A DNA stretch of 64,000 bases from Rhodospirillales bacterium (GCA_027315365.1 DAHUYF010000074.1:1-64000), one strand, 5' to 3'. Positions 48,896-57,755 are shown, numbered from the stretch's first letter. Numbers and translations: made by a program. The notes: generated by a model from the letters alone, not told the origin.

Positions 48896-49625
48896 CGCCG
48901 AGAAGGTCGCCAAGCATTTCGGCAGCTTCCGCGCCGTCGCGGGCGCCGATGTAGCGGTCGCCGCGGGCGAGATCGTCGGCCTCATCGGCCCCAACGGCGC
49001 CGGCAAATCCACCTTCTTCAATTGCATCGCCGGCGACGTCGCGCCCACCTCCGGCCGCATCCTGTTCGACGGCGTCGACGTCACTGGCGCACCGGCCGAG
49101 ACCCGCGCGCGGCTCGGCATCGGCCGTACCTTCCAGGTGCCGACCACCTTCGAGGACATGACCATCCTCGACAACGTCATGGTTGGCGCCTTCCTGCGCC
49201 ATCCGCGGCGCGGCGAGGCGCGCGACCGCGCGCTCGAGGTGATCGAGATGACCGGCCTCAAGGAGCAGGCCGGCCAGCGCGCGCGCAGCCTCGGCACGCC
49301 CGGCCGCAAGCGGCTCGAGATCGCGCGCGTGCTCGCCGCGCGGCCGCGGCTGATGCTGCTCGACGAGGCGCTCGCCGGCCTGACGCCGAGCGAGGTGCGG
49401 CGCGCGATCGAGCTGGTGCGCGCCATTCATGCCCAGGGCATCACGCTGGTCATCGTCGAGCACATCATGGAGGTGATCCTGACGCTCGCCGAGCGCGTGT
49501 TGGTGTTCAACCAGGGCCACGTCATTGCCAGCGGCACGCCGCGGCAGGTGGTCGACGATCCCGCGGTGATCGAGGCCTATCTCGGACGCGGGCATGGGCG
49601 TCCGCGGCGAGCGAGGACCCCGTGA
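48885..49625 (+). CDS. livG: Branched-chain amino acid ABC ATPase, LivG type (second system)
   Basis: The 246-residue ATPase has Walker A GPNGAGKST, Walker B LMLLDEALAGL and IVEHIMEVIL. The signature is LGTPGRKRLEIARVLA, which departs from LSGGQ; the Walker B is DEALAGL rather than DEPxxGL. The second site's catalytic set may therefore be asymmetric. It overlaps livF by four bases (GTGA). Confidence 0.92.
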   Translation: MLLSAEKVAKHFGSFRAVAGADVAVAAGEIVGLIGPNGAGKSTFFNCIAGDVAPTSGRILFDGVDVTGAPAETRARLGIGRTFQVPTTFEDMTILDNVMVGAFLRHPRRGEARDRALEVIEMTGLKEQAGQRARSLGTPGRKRLEIARVLAARPRLMLLDEALAGLTPSEVRRAIELVRAIHAQGITLVIVEHIMEVILTLAERVLVFNQGHVIASGTPRQVVDDPAVIEAYLGRGHGRPRRARTP

Positions 49626-50353
49626 CGCGGCGCATGACGCTGCTCTCGGTCAGGCATCTCGAAGTGCGCTACGGCGACCTTGTCGGCGTCGCCGACGTGT
49701 CGCTCGACGTGCCGGACGGCGCGGTCGTAGCGCTGCTCGGCTCGAACGGCGCGGGCAAGACGACGACGCTCAACGCCATCGCCGGGCTGGTACGGACCAG
49801 CGGCGGCAGCATCCGCTGGCGGGAGGACGCGATCACCAACCTGCCGGCGTTCGCCATCGTGCGCCGGGGCCTCGCGCTGTCGCCGGAGGGGTGGCGCCTC
49901 TTCGTCGGCCAGACGGTCGAACAGAATCTGCGGCTGGGCGCCACGACGCTCGCCGAGACGCGGCGGATACCGGCGCTGCTGGACCGCGTCTTCGCCATCT
50001 TCCCGCGGCTGGCCGAGCGCCGGCGGCAGCGCGCCGGCACCTTGTCGGGCGGAGAACGGCAGATGCTGGCGATGGGACGCGCCCTGATGAGCGATCCCAA
50101 GCTGCTGATGCTGGACGAACCTTCGCTCGGCCTGGCGCCGGCGATCGTCGACGCGCTCTACGACACCCTGCGGCGGCTCCACGGCGAGGGACTGACCCTG
50201 CTGCTCGCCGAGCAATCGGTGCCGCTGGCGCTCGAGATCGCCGATTACGGCTATGTGCTTCAGACCGGGCGCACCGTGCTCGACGGCATGGCCCAGGCGC
50301 TGGCCGAGGACCCGCAGGTGCAGCGCATCTATCTCGGCGTTAACCCTCCCTAA
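49622..50353 (+). CDS. livF: Branched-chain amino acid ABC ATPase, LivF type (second system)
   Basis: The 243-residue ATPase has Walker A GSNGAGKTT, signature LSGGERQMLAMGRAL and Walker B LLMLDEPSLGLAP. I chose GTG 49622, which overlaps the upstream stop; ATG 49634 is an alternative four codons later. It ends the second importer operon; the next gene starts 164 bases later. Confidence 0.93.
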   Translation: MTRRMTLLSVRHLEVRYGDLVGVADVSLDVPDGAVVALLGSNGAGKTTTLNAIAGLVRTSGGSIRWREDAITNLPAFAIVRRGLALSPEGWRLFVGQTVEQNLRLGATTLAETRRIPALLDRVFAIFPRLAERRRQRAGTLSGGERQMLAMGRALMSDPKLLMLDEPSLGLAPAIVDALYDTLRRLHGEGLTLLLAEQSVPLALEIADYGYVLQTGRTVLDGMAQALAEDPQVQRIYLGVNPP

Positions 50354-50517
50354 CGGCGCCGCCGGCCGCGCGGCGGTTTTTCCTGGTGATCGTTAACGAG
50401 AAAGCCTCTATCGTATCTCCTCAAAGGTGTAAGGGCCGACGATATCGGCCGCGCGCGAGGCGCGCCGGGAGGAAAATCTCGCAAGGCGCAACGCAGTCCG
50501 TGCGAGGAGCCCGGTCG

Positions 50518-52266
50518 ATGCAGGAACCGACGAGCAGCACTGCGGATTTCCGCGCCTTCTTCGAGCGCGCCCCCGGGCTCTGCCTGGCGCTGGCACCGGA
50601 TCTGACCATCGTCGCGGTCAGCGACGCCTATGCGCGGGCGATGATGACGACGCGCGGCGGGCTGATCGGCCGCCGCATCTTCGACGTGCTGCCGGAAGAC
50701 CCCGCCGCCGACGCCGCCATCGCGCTGTGCCGCTCGCTCGAATCCGTGCGCGAGCTGAAGCGGCCGGACGTGGTGGCGGCGCAGAAATACGCGGCGCCAC
50801 GACCGATCACCGCCGGCGGCGGCATCGAGGAGCGCTACTGGAGCGCGATCAACACTCCGGTACTGGACGTCAACGGCGAGCTGCGCTGGATCATCCATCG
50901 CATCGAGGATGTGACTGAACTGGCGACTCTGCGCGCCGAGGTAGCGTCCCGCGACGCGCTGCTGCACGAACAGCGGCACAAGATCGAGCAGCTTCGCGCC
51001 ACGCAGCACGCGCTCGCCCGCCGCGTCGACGACCTCATCGGCCGGCAGCGCGAGATCGAGCAGCGGGCGGCGCGGCGCACGCTGGGCGACAGCACGGCGA
51101 CGATCGCGACGCTCACCGGCGGGATCGCGCACGACTTCAACAATCTGCTCGCCGTGATCATCGGCAATCTCGAGCTGCTGCGCGAAGGCAATGTGGGCGA
51201 CGGCGAAGCGCCGGAGCTGCTCGGCGAGGCGCTCGCCTCCGCCTTGCGCGGCGCGGCGCTGGCGCAGCGGCTGCTCGTCGTCGCCCGGCATCGGAAGCTG
51301 CAGCCCGCGCGCCTCGACATCAATGCGCTGATCGGCGGCATGGCGGAACGCGTCGGGCGCGAACTCGGCGAGGCCATCGGCGTCTCGCTCGAGCTCCTGC
51401 CGGAGCTGTGGCCGGTCATGGCCGATCCCGGGCAACTCGAAGCCAGCCTCGCCGCTCTCGTCGCCAATGCGCGGGACGCGATGGGCAATGGCGGGAGGCT
51501 GATCATCGGCACGCGCAACGGCCATCTCGACGCCGACTATGCCGGCGAGCATCCCGGCGCGAGGCCCGGCGACTACGCCATCATCGAAGTCAGCGACACC
51601 GGAAGCGGCATGTCGCGCGTGGTGGCGAACCGCGCCTTCGAGCCGTTCTTCACCACCAAGGAGCGCGGCCTTGGCAGCGGCCTCGGCCTCACCATGGTCG
51701 AGGGCTTTATCGCCCAGTCCGGCGGCCATATCGACGTCAGCAGCGAGCCCGGCATCGGCACCGCAATCCGCCTCTACCTGCCGCGCCTCGCCGCGCAAGC
51801 CGCGCGCGCCGAGCCGGTCGCGGCGAGCGGCGCGGCCGGCGGCGGCAACGAGACCGTGCTGGTGGTCGAGGACGACGTCGCGATGCGGCGCATCGTCCGC
51901 CGCCAGCTTTACGAACTCGGCTATCGCGTGCTCGAGGCCGAACACGCAACGGCGGCGCTGCGGCTGCTCGAGACGGAGAGCGTCGCGGTGCTCTTCACCG
52001 ACATCGTGACGCCGGGGAGCATCGACGGCATCGCGCTGGCGCGCACCGCCGCTTCGCGCTGGCCGGAGCTCAAGGTCCTGCTCACCACGGGCTTTCCCCA
52101 AGCCGCCCGCGACGGGCACGGCACGGCCAACGGCTTCCGCCTGTTGGCCAAGCCGTATCGGCGCGAGGAACTGGCGCGCGCACTGAGCGATATGCTGAGC
52201 GACCCCGGCAAGACGCCGTCGCGTGTCGGCGCGACCTCCCCGCCGCAGGCGCGCTCGGTCGGCTGA
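50518..52266 (+). CDS. Hybrid PAS histidine kinase with C-terminal receiver domain
   Basis: The 582-residue protein has no membrane segment, so it is soluble. It contains a PAS domain (about 10-130), a short coiled coil with LATLRAEVASRDALLHEQ, a kinase core with the phospho-acceptor His in GIAHDFNNLLAV, the ATPase boxes (NARDAMGNGG, DTGSGM, GLGSGLGLTMVEGF), and a receiver domain (about 440-555). The latter has the acceptor Asp in LFTDIVTPG and Lys in AKPYRR. It is the HDFNN-type hybrid kinase. GAGGAG precedes the ATG at 50518. It follows the second Liv operon but has no DNA-binding domain, so an output protein must lie elsewhere. Confidence 0.9.
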   Translation: MQEPTSSTADFRAFFERAPGLCLALAPDLTIVAVSDAYARAMMTTRGGLIGRRIFDVLPEDPAADAAIALCRSLESVRELKRPDVVAAQKYAAPRPITAGGGIEERYWSAINTPVLDVNGELRWIIHRIEDVTELATLRAEVASRDALLHEQRHKIEQLRATQHALARRVDDLIGRQREIEQRAARRTLGDSTATIATLTGGIAHDFNNLLAVIIGNLELLREGNVGDGEAPELLGEALASALRGAALAQRLLVVARHRKLQPARLDINALIGGMAERVGRELGEAIGVSLELLPELWPVMADPGQLEASLAALVANARDAMGNGGRLIIGTRNGHLDADYAGEHPGARPGDYAIIEVSDTGSGMSRVVANRAFEPFFTTKERGLGSGLGLTMVEGFIAQSGGHIDVSSEPGIGTAIRLYLPRLAAQAARAEPVAASGAAGGGNETVLVVEDDVAMRRIVRRQLYELGYRVLEAEHATAALRLLETESVAVLFTDIVTPGSIDGIALARTAASRWPELKVLLTTGFPQAARDGHGTANGFRLLAKPYRREELARALSDMLSDPGKTPSRVGATSPPQARSVG

Positions 52267-52399
52267 ACTCCGCCGCGCGCACCGCACGCAGGACTTGCCG
52301 GATGCGGCAGCCGGCGGCATCTTCGCCCCGGGCCTCGCGCCCGCGCAGCAGCGCGGCGTTCTGCGGGCCCCGATAGACCGCGCCGGGGGAGATACATCC

Positions 52400-53314
52400 A
52401 TGTTCGCCGCGCCGCCCGTGATCGAGACGACGGTCTTCGCCCGCGTTCCGGAGCGGCTGTCGCGGGCGTCCGGCCGATCGCCCTGGGTCGATATGCTGCG
52501 CGAGGGCGCGCCGACCGCCTCGTTCCTCGAAGGTCCGTCCTTCGACCGCGAAGGCAATCTGTGGGTGACCGACATCCCGTGGGGACGGCTCTTCAAGATC
52601 ACGCCCGAGGGCGCGCTGAGCCTCGCCTTCGAATATGACGGCGAGCCCAACGGCCTCAAATTCCACCGCGACGGCCGGGCCTTCATCACCGACCACAAGC
52701 ATGGCCTCATGGTGTTCGATCCCAAGGGCGGCAGGATCGAGCCTTGCCTGGAGCGGGGACGGTTCGAGCGCTTCAAGGGCGTCAACGATCTCGTCTTCGC
52801 CTCGAACGGCGATCTCTACTTCACCGACCAGGGCATGACCGGACTGCACGACCCGACCGGCCGGGTCTGGCGTCTCGAGGCGGGCGGCCGGCTGGAGTGC
52901 CTGCTCGACAACGTTCCGAGCCCCAACGGGCTCGCGCTGAACAAGGCCGAGACCGTCCTCTATCTCTGCGTCACCCGCAACAACGCCATCTGGCGCGTGC
53001 CGCTGCTCAAGGCGGGCGGCGTCGGCCGGGTCGGCATCTTCATCCAGATGTCGGGGGGCACCGGGCCCGACGGCATGGCGATGGACGAAGACGACAACCT
53101 CGCCATCTGCCATGTGGGGTTCGGCGCGGTCTGGCTTTTCAGCGCGCTGGGCGAGCCGCTCTATCGCATCAAATCCTGCGCCGGACTCGCCACGACCAAC
53201 TGCGCCTATGGCGGCGCGGAGCGGAAGTCGCTGTTCATCACGGAATCGGCGAGCGGCAGCGTGCTGCGCGCGGAGCTGCCGGTGGCGGGACGGCGGATGT
53301 ATTCGCATCTCTAG
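52400..53314 (+). CDS. SMP-30/gluconolactonase/LRE family protein
   Basis: The 304-residue protein has the six-bladed propeller pattern with the divalent metal site: FLEGPSFDREGNLWVTD near residue 45 (Glu ligand), FKGVNDLVFASNGDLYFTD and GPDGMAMDEDDNLAI. It should be a sugar-lactone hydrolase. No signal peptide is seen. GGGGGAGA precedes the ATG at 52400. Substrate is unknown. Confidence 0.87.
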   Translation: MFAAPPVIETTVFARVPERLSRASGRSPWVDMLREGAPTASFLEGPSFDREGNLWVTDIPWGRLFKITPEGALSLAFEYDGEPNGLKFHRDGRAFITDHKHGLMVFDPKGGRIEPCLERGRFERFKGVNDLVFASNGDLYFTDQGMTGLHDPTGRVWRLEAGGRLECLLDNVPSPNGLALNKAETVLYLCVTRNNAIWRVPLLKAGGVGRVGIFIQMSGGTGPDGMAMDEDDNLAICHVGFGAVWLFSALGEPLYRIKSCAGLATTNCAYGGAERKSLFITESASGSVLRAELPVAGRRMYSHL

Positions 53315-53427
53315 GGCCGCCACCGGGAAGCAGGCGCCGCGGCAGTTTTCGGTCGCACCCCGGACGGCCAGGCGCTAAGATCGCCGGTGATTTCGCCGCT
53401 GTTTCAGCCGTGTACGCCCTCTTCGCC

Positions 53428-54393
53428 ATGAGCAACATCGCCGCATCGCGCAGCCGTGGACGCCGACCGGCCCTCGCCCGCTTTTGGATCGAAGGCCTGC
53501 GCCGCGCAGGGCGCCACGCCGGGAATTTGCTTGAGGCCGCGGCGCTGCTGGCGGTGATGGCCGTCTTCGCCGGCCTGCCGATCGACTGGGCGTCAGCGCT
53601 GGGCGGCGCCATCGGACGAACCATCGGACCGCGGCTCGGCGTATCGCGTCGCGCGCTGCGCAACATCAGGACCGCGCTGCCGCAGAACGACGAAGCCGAG
53701 AACCGGCGCATCCTGCACGGCATGTGGGACAATCTCGGTCGCGCCGTCGGCGAGCATCCGCACCTGTCGCGGATCTGCGCCGCGACGTCCGGCCGCGTCG
53801 AGATCGTCAACGGCGAGGCGGTGAGCGGTCTGCTGGCCGATGTCAGGCCCGCGATCCTGTTCGGCGGCCATTTCGGCAATTGGGAGGTGGGTCCGTCGAC
53901 CATTCATCGCCTGATGGGACGCTCGCTCCTCTCGGTCTATCGGGCGGCAAACAATCCCTGGGTCGACCGGCTGCTGCGCTATCGGCTGCCCTCGCGCAAT
54001 GCCGTCGCCAAGGGCGCCAAGGGCGCCCGCGATCTGCTCCGCCATCTCCGGTCCGGCGGCCATGTCGCGATGCTGGTCGACCAGAAGCAGAATGACGGCA
54101 TCGCCGTGCCCTTCTTCGGCCGCGACGCAATGACCGCGCCGGCGCTGGCGCGCCTCAGCCGCCACTTCAACTGCCCGATCGTGCCGATCCGGGTCGAACG
54201 CCTCGGCGGCGCCCGTTTCCGCTTCACGGTCATGTCAGCGATCGAAGCCGCCAGCGGCGGCGACGACGCGGCCGACGTGCTCGCCACCATGACGCATGTC
54301 AACACCATCATCGAAGGCTGGATCCGCGCCCGGCCGGAGCAATGGCTGTGGCTTCACCGGCGCTGGCCGGATGCGGCGACGGCGGCGATATGA
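53428..54393 (+). CDS. Lysophospholipid/lipid A acyltransferase (LpxL/HtrB-like)
   Basis: The 321-residue protein has one N-terminal hydrophobic segment (LLEAAALLAVMAVFAGLP) and the HX4E catalytic motif in GGHFGNWE, with MLVDQKQNDGIAVPFFGR later. These are typical of Kdo2-lipid A late acyltransferases and their relatives. It could add an acyl chain to lipid A or an ornithine-type lipid. A GTG at 53410 is a possible start. It precedes a tiny zinc-ribbon gene by 28 bases. Confidence 0.85.
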   Translation: MSNIAASRSRGRRPALARFWIEGLRRAGRHAGNLLEAAALLAVMAVFAGLPIDWASALGGAIGRTIGPRLGVSRRALRNIRTALPQNDEAENRRILHGMWDNLGRAVGEHPHLSRICAATSGRVEIVNGEAVSGLLADVRPAILFGGHFGNWEVGPSTIHRLMGRSLLSVYRAANNPWVDRLLRYRLPSRNAVAKGAKGARDLLRHLRSGGHVAMLVDQKQNDGIAVPFFGRDAMTAPALARLSRHFNCPIVPIRVERLGGARFRFTVMSAIEAASGGDDAADVLATMTHVNTIIEGWIRARPEQWLWLHRRWPDAATAAI

Positions 54394-54421
54394 TCTCGGC
54401 GGCCACCAGAAGGAGCATGCA

Positions 54422-54646
54422 ATGACCGGCTATCATTACGCCGACCTGCTATCGCTGAGACTTACTTGTCCCGACCCGCAATGCGGCCAATCGTTCCAGA
54501 AGAGCATCGCGCAGCTTGCCAGCCGCGAGGCGGTCGCCTGCCCACGCTGCAGCAAGCCGGTCGATCTCGCCGGTCACCGCGTCGCCCTCGACAAGCTCGC
54601 GGACCTTGCCGCCGCGCTCGAACGGCAGACATCGCCCGCGGCCTGA
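54422..54646 (+). CDS. Small zinc-ribbon protein (74 residues)
   Basis: The frame begins MTGYHYADLLSLRLTC and has two Cys pairs (CPDPQC, then CPRC 18 residues later), a zinc-ribbon pattern. It ends with an Ala-rich helix (LDKLADLAAALE). AAGGAG precedes the ATG. Probably a small cytoplasmic DNA- or protein-binding protein; target unknown. Confidence 0.65.
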   Translation: MTGYHYADLLSLRLTCPDPQCGQSFQKSIAQLASREAVACPRCSKPVDLAGHRVALDKLADLAAALERQTSPAA

Positions 54647-54743
54647 ATCGCCTCGTCAAAGCAAGAGGTTGGCGTACACTAGCGCCGGCGCGGCCGATCG
54701 CGATAAGATCGATGTCGAGCGCGGCCCACGACGGGGATGGCAG

Positions 54744-55718
54744 ATGCCCAAGAAGTCCGACTGGGAAATTCCGATCGTGGCGCAGCCCCAGCCCGAGGAA
54801 TTCGATTTCGATCTCGATCGCGTGCTGCAATCGGTCGTGGGATTGCAGGCGCATATCGCCGAGGACGCCTTCACCGCCCAGACGCTCGGCACGGAGCGCG
54901 CCGGCAGCGGCGTGGTGATCGGCGACAACGGCCTCGTCCTCACCATCGGCTATCTCGTCACCGAGGCGGAGAGCGTCTGGCTCAGCACCGCCGACGGCCG
55001 CGCCACACCGGGCCACGCGCTCGCCTACGACCAGGAGACCGGCTTCGGCCTAGTGCAGGCGCTGGGCCGGCTCGGCCTGCCGGCGCTCGAGCTCGGGCAG
55101 TCGAGCGACATCGAGCCCGGCGATCCCGTCATCCTCGCCGGCGGCGGACGGCGCCAGTCCGTCCGCGCCAGCGTCATCGGCCGGCAGGAATTCGCGGGAT
55201 ACTGGGAATACCTGCTCCCCGACGCGATCTTCACCGCCCCGGCGCATCCCTTCTGGGGCGGCACCGCGCTCATCGGCCGCGATGGCAGGCTGCTGGGCAT
55301 CGGCTCACTGATGGTGCAGCAGATGACCGAGCGCGACAACGTGCGTGACATCAACATGATCGTACCGATCGATCGGCTGAAGCCGATCCAGCAGGATCTC
55401 GTCACCTACGGCCGCCAGAACAAGCCGGCGCGCCCGTGGCTCGGCGTGTTCTCGGCCGAGCGCGACGGACGCGTCGTGGTCGCCGATGTGAGCCCGCGCG
55501 GGCCCGCCGCCGCGGCAGGCCTTCGTGAAGGTGACGTGCTCTGGGCGGTGCGCGACGAGAGCGTCACCGGACTTGCCGATTTCTACCGCAAGATCTGGGC
55601 GAGCGGACCGGCCGGTACCGAGATCCCGATCGAGGTGGTGCGCGAAGGGCGCACGGTCTGGGTGCGAGTCAAATCCGCCGACCGCGCCGCCCTGCTCAAG
55701 ACGCCGCGGCTGCAATAG
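54744..55718 (+). CDS. DegP-like protein with PDZ domain that has lost its catalytic triad (pseudoprotease)
   Basis: The 324-residue protein has a trypsin-like domain (about 30-215) and a PDZ domain (about 225-310, with ARPWLGVFSA and AAAAGLREGDVLWAV). Aligned by motif to the intact Do protease in this window, the triad positions read Y70 (in TIGYLV, where TNNHVV has His), G100 (in DQETGFGLVQ, where DPKTDLALLK has Asp) and W171 (in AHPFWGGTAL, where NRGNSGGP has Ser). All three are replaced. No signal peptide is present, so it is probably cytoplasmic. It is likely a binding or scaffold protein. The frame is intact, so it is not a decaying gene. Confidence 0.85.
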   Translation: MPKKSDWEIPIVAQPQPEEFDFDLDRVLQSVVGLQAHIAEDAFTAQTLGTERAGSGVVIGDNGLVLTIGYLVTEAESVWLSTADGRATPGHALAYDQETGFGLVQALGRLGLPALELGQSSDIEPGDPVILAGGGRRQSVRASVIGRQEFAGYWEYLLPDAIFTAPAHPFWGGTALIGRDGRLLGIGSLMVQQMTERDNVRDINMIVPIDRLKPIQQDLVTYGRQNKPARPWLGVFSAERDGRVVVADVSPRGPAAAAGLREGDVLWAVRDESVTGLADFYRKIWASGPAGTEIPIEVVREGRTVWVRVKSADRAALLKTPRLQ

Positions 55719-55749
55719 GACGAAACGCCGGAGACCGGCACCCGCCGCG

Positions 55750-56385
55750 CTAGTCGCGCGCCACGGCGCGCGCGAGATGCGCCGCGATCAGCGCCTCGGC
55801 GGCCTCTGCGACCGCACCGGCGGGGCCGCCGGCGCCGAAGGTCTGCGCGCTCGAATAGGCGCCTTCGAACAGCAGCACGAGCTGATCGGCGAGCTGCGCC
55901 GGACGCCGCGCGTCGAGGGCGCGGGCGAGATCGAGCAGGCGGCGGCGCAGTTCGTGCTTGTGCCGCTCGGCGACCTGGCGCGCGGGATGAGCCGGCTCGG
56001 GAAACTCGGTAGCGGCGTTGGTAAATGGGCAGCCGCGCCAATCCGCGCGCGTTGCGCGCCGGGCCAGGGCGCGAAACAGCGCGCGCGACTGTTCGCGTGG
56101 ATCGCCCCGATGGCGCGCCGCCACGTCGTCCCACCGGGCCCAATAGCGCGCGTCATGCGCCTCGAGACATGCCGCGACAAGCTCGTCCTTGGAGGGGAAG
56201 CTGCGATAGAGGCTCATCTTGGCGACGTCGGCGGAGGCCACGATCTCGTCGATGCCGACCGAGCGGATGCCCCGGCGATAGAACAGATCACCCGCCGCCG
56301 CGAGCAGCCGCTCGCGCGCCGAGGGCGCCAGCGCACCTTCCGCCAGTTCGCGCGTTTTCGCCGGTGCCGCCTTCCGCCGCCGCAT
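55750..56385 (-). CDS. TetR family transcriptional regulator
   Basis: The 211-residue protein has a TetR N-terminal DNA-binding domain: ARERLLAAAGDLFYRRGIRSVGIDEIVASADVAKMSLYRSFPSKDELVAACL. The C-terminal half should bind a small molecule. Two ATGs are possible (56391 and 56385); the second sits six bases after GAGG and is chosen. It diverges from the MFS gene across a palindromic promoter. It probably represses that promoter and is released by a substrate of the operon. Confidence 0.92.
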   Translation of the reverse strand: MRRRKAAPAKTRELAEGALAPSARERLLAAAGDLFYRRGIRSVGIDEIVASADVAKMSLYRSFPSKDELVAACLEAHDARYWARWDDVAARHRGDPREQSRALFRALARRATRADWRGCPFTNAATEFPEPAHPARQVAERHKHELRRRLLDLARALDARRPAQLADQLVLLFEGAYSSAQTFGAGGPAGAVAEAAEALIAAHLARAVARD

Positions 56386-56406
56386 GGCCATCCTCGTCAG
56401 CCGGGC

Positions 56407-56440
56407 TTTACACGATAGAGACCGACCGGTATCGTGTAAA
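56407..56440. promoter_or_regulatory. Symmetric overlapping divergent promoter (tetR / MFS operon)
   Basis: TTTACACGATA (56407-56417) is repeated inverted as TATCGTGTAAA (56430-56440), with 12 bases between. On each strand this gives the same promoter: TTTACA, 17 bases, TATCGT. One 34-base element thus drives both directions. The central 12 bases hold AGACCGACCGG, related to the operator 6 bases downstream. Confidence 0.65.
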
Positions 56441-56445
56441 GAGGT

Positions 56446-56455
56446 AGACCGGTCT
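56446..56455. promoter_or_regulatory. TetR-type operator
   Basis: AGACCGGTCT is a perfect 10-bp palindrome, close to the predicted start of the MFS transcript. Palindromes of this kind are known operators of TetR regulators (the E. coli NemR box has TAGACC/GGTCTA halves). A related sequence AGACCGACCGGT lies inside the promoter at about 56419-56430. Confidence 0.6.
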
Positions 56456-56474
56456 GTCTCACGGAGGCATGAGG

Positions 56475-57755
56475 ATGAGAACGCTCGCTCAGATGCTGGC
56501 GGGGCGCGTGCATTATGCCTGGGTCGTTGCCGGCGTCATCTTCCTCGTCCTGCTCGCCGCGGTCGGCGTGCGCGCCACGCCGAGCGTGCTGATCGTGCCG
56601 CTCGAGCGCGCCTTCGGCTGGAGCCGCGGCACCATCTCCTTCGCGATCTCGCTCAACATCGTGCTCTACGGCCTGGTCGGACCGTTCGCCGCGGCGCTGA
56701 TGCAGCAGCTCGGCATTCGCCGCACCGTGCTGCTGGCGCTGACGCTGATCAGCGTCAGCGTCGCATCGAGCACCTGGATGACCGCGCCCTGGCAGCTGGT
56801 GCTGAGCTGGGGGCTCGCGGTCGGGCTGGGCACCGGCGTCACCGCGCTGGTGCTCGGCGCTACCATCGTCAACCGCTGGTTCGCCAAGCAGCAGGGGCTG
56901 GTGATGGGCATCATCACCGCCAGCACCGCCACCGGCCAGCTCGTGTTCCTGCCGATGCTGGCGGCGGTCGCCGAAAGTGCCGGCTGGCAATGGGTGGCGT
57001 GGATCGCGGCGCTGGCCATCGCCGCGATGATCCCCGCCGTGGCCCTGCTCGTGCCGGAGAGTCCGGCGGCGATCGGCCTTGCCCCTTACGGCGCGGCGGC
57101 GGACGACATCGCCGCCGCGACGGCGCGCGCCAACCCGATCGGGGTGGCGATGGCGACGCTCGGCCGCGCATCGAGATCGGGTGGCTTCTGGCTGCTCTTC
57201 GCCAGTTTCTTCGTGTGCGGCGCCAGCACCAACGGACTGATCGGGACCCACCTCATCTCCTACTGCGTCGACCACGGCATTCCGGAAGTGCAGGGCGCGA
57301 GCCTGCTGGCGGCGATGGGCATCTTCGATCTCGTCGGCACCACCGCCTCGGGCTGGCTCTCCGACCGCTTCGACAGCCGCCGCCTGCTGTTCTGGTATTA
57401 CGGCCTGCGCGGGCTGGCGCTGATCTATCTGCCCTATTCCGGCTTCTCGCTCTACGGCCTGTCGATCTTCGCCGTCTTCTACGGCCTCGACTGGATCGCC
57501 ACCGTGCCACCGACGGTGCGGCTCACCACCGAGCTCTTCGGCAAGGCGGATGCGCCGATCATCTTCGGCTGGCTGCTGGCGGGCCATCAGCTCGGCGCCG
57601 GCGTCACCGCCTTCGAGGCGGGGGTGCTGCGCTCGGTGCTCGGCGCCTATCTCGTGCCGGTGCTGATCTCAGGCGGGCTCTGCCTGATCGCGGCGCTGCT
57701 GGTGCTGCGCATCGGCCGCGGGCGCGCCGGCGGGATTGCGCCGGTTCCGGCCTGA
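56475..57755 (+). CDS. MFS transporter (monocarboxylate / organic anion type)
   Basis: The 426-residue protein has twelve likely membrane helices. It begins with HYAWVVAGVIFLVLLAAVGVRATPSVLIVPLERAFGWSRGTIS, the pattern of monocarboxylate/oxalate-formate MFS carriers. The MFS loop 8-9 motif is DLVGTTASGWLSDRFDSRRLL. GGAGG at 56463-56467 is one base before ATG 56469 but seven before ATG 56475, so the latter is the start. It leads the operon with a dehydratase and split decarboxylase, so its substrate is probably an acidic metabolite. Confidence 0.9.
   Translation: MRTLAQMLAGRVHYAWVVAGVIFLVLLAAVGVRATPSVLIVPLERAFGWSRGTISFAISLNIVLYGLVGPFAAALMQQLGIRRTVLLALTLISVSVASSTWMTAPWQLVLSWGLAVGLGTGVTALVLGATIVNRWFAKQQGLVMGIITASTATGQLVFLPMLAAVAESAGWQWVAWIAALAIAAMIPAVALLVPESPAAIGLAPYGAAADDIAAATARANPIGVAMATLGRASRSGGFWLLFASFFVCGASTNGLIGTHLISYCVDHGIPEVQGASLLAAMGIFDLVGTTASGWLSDRFDSRRLLFWYYGLRGLALIYLPYSGFSLYGLSIFAVFYGLDWIATVPPTVRLTTELFGKADAPIIFGWLLAGHQLGAGVTAFEAGVLRSVLGAYLVPVLISGGLCLIAALLVLRIGRGRAGGIAPVPA

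Noticed and set aside
54744-55718. Active serine protease
   Set aside because: All three triad positions are replaced, so it is called a pseudoprotease instead.
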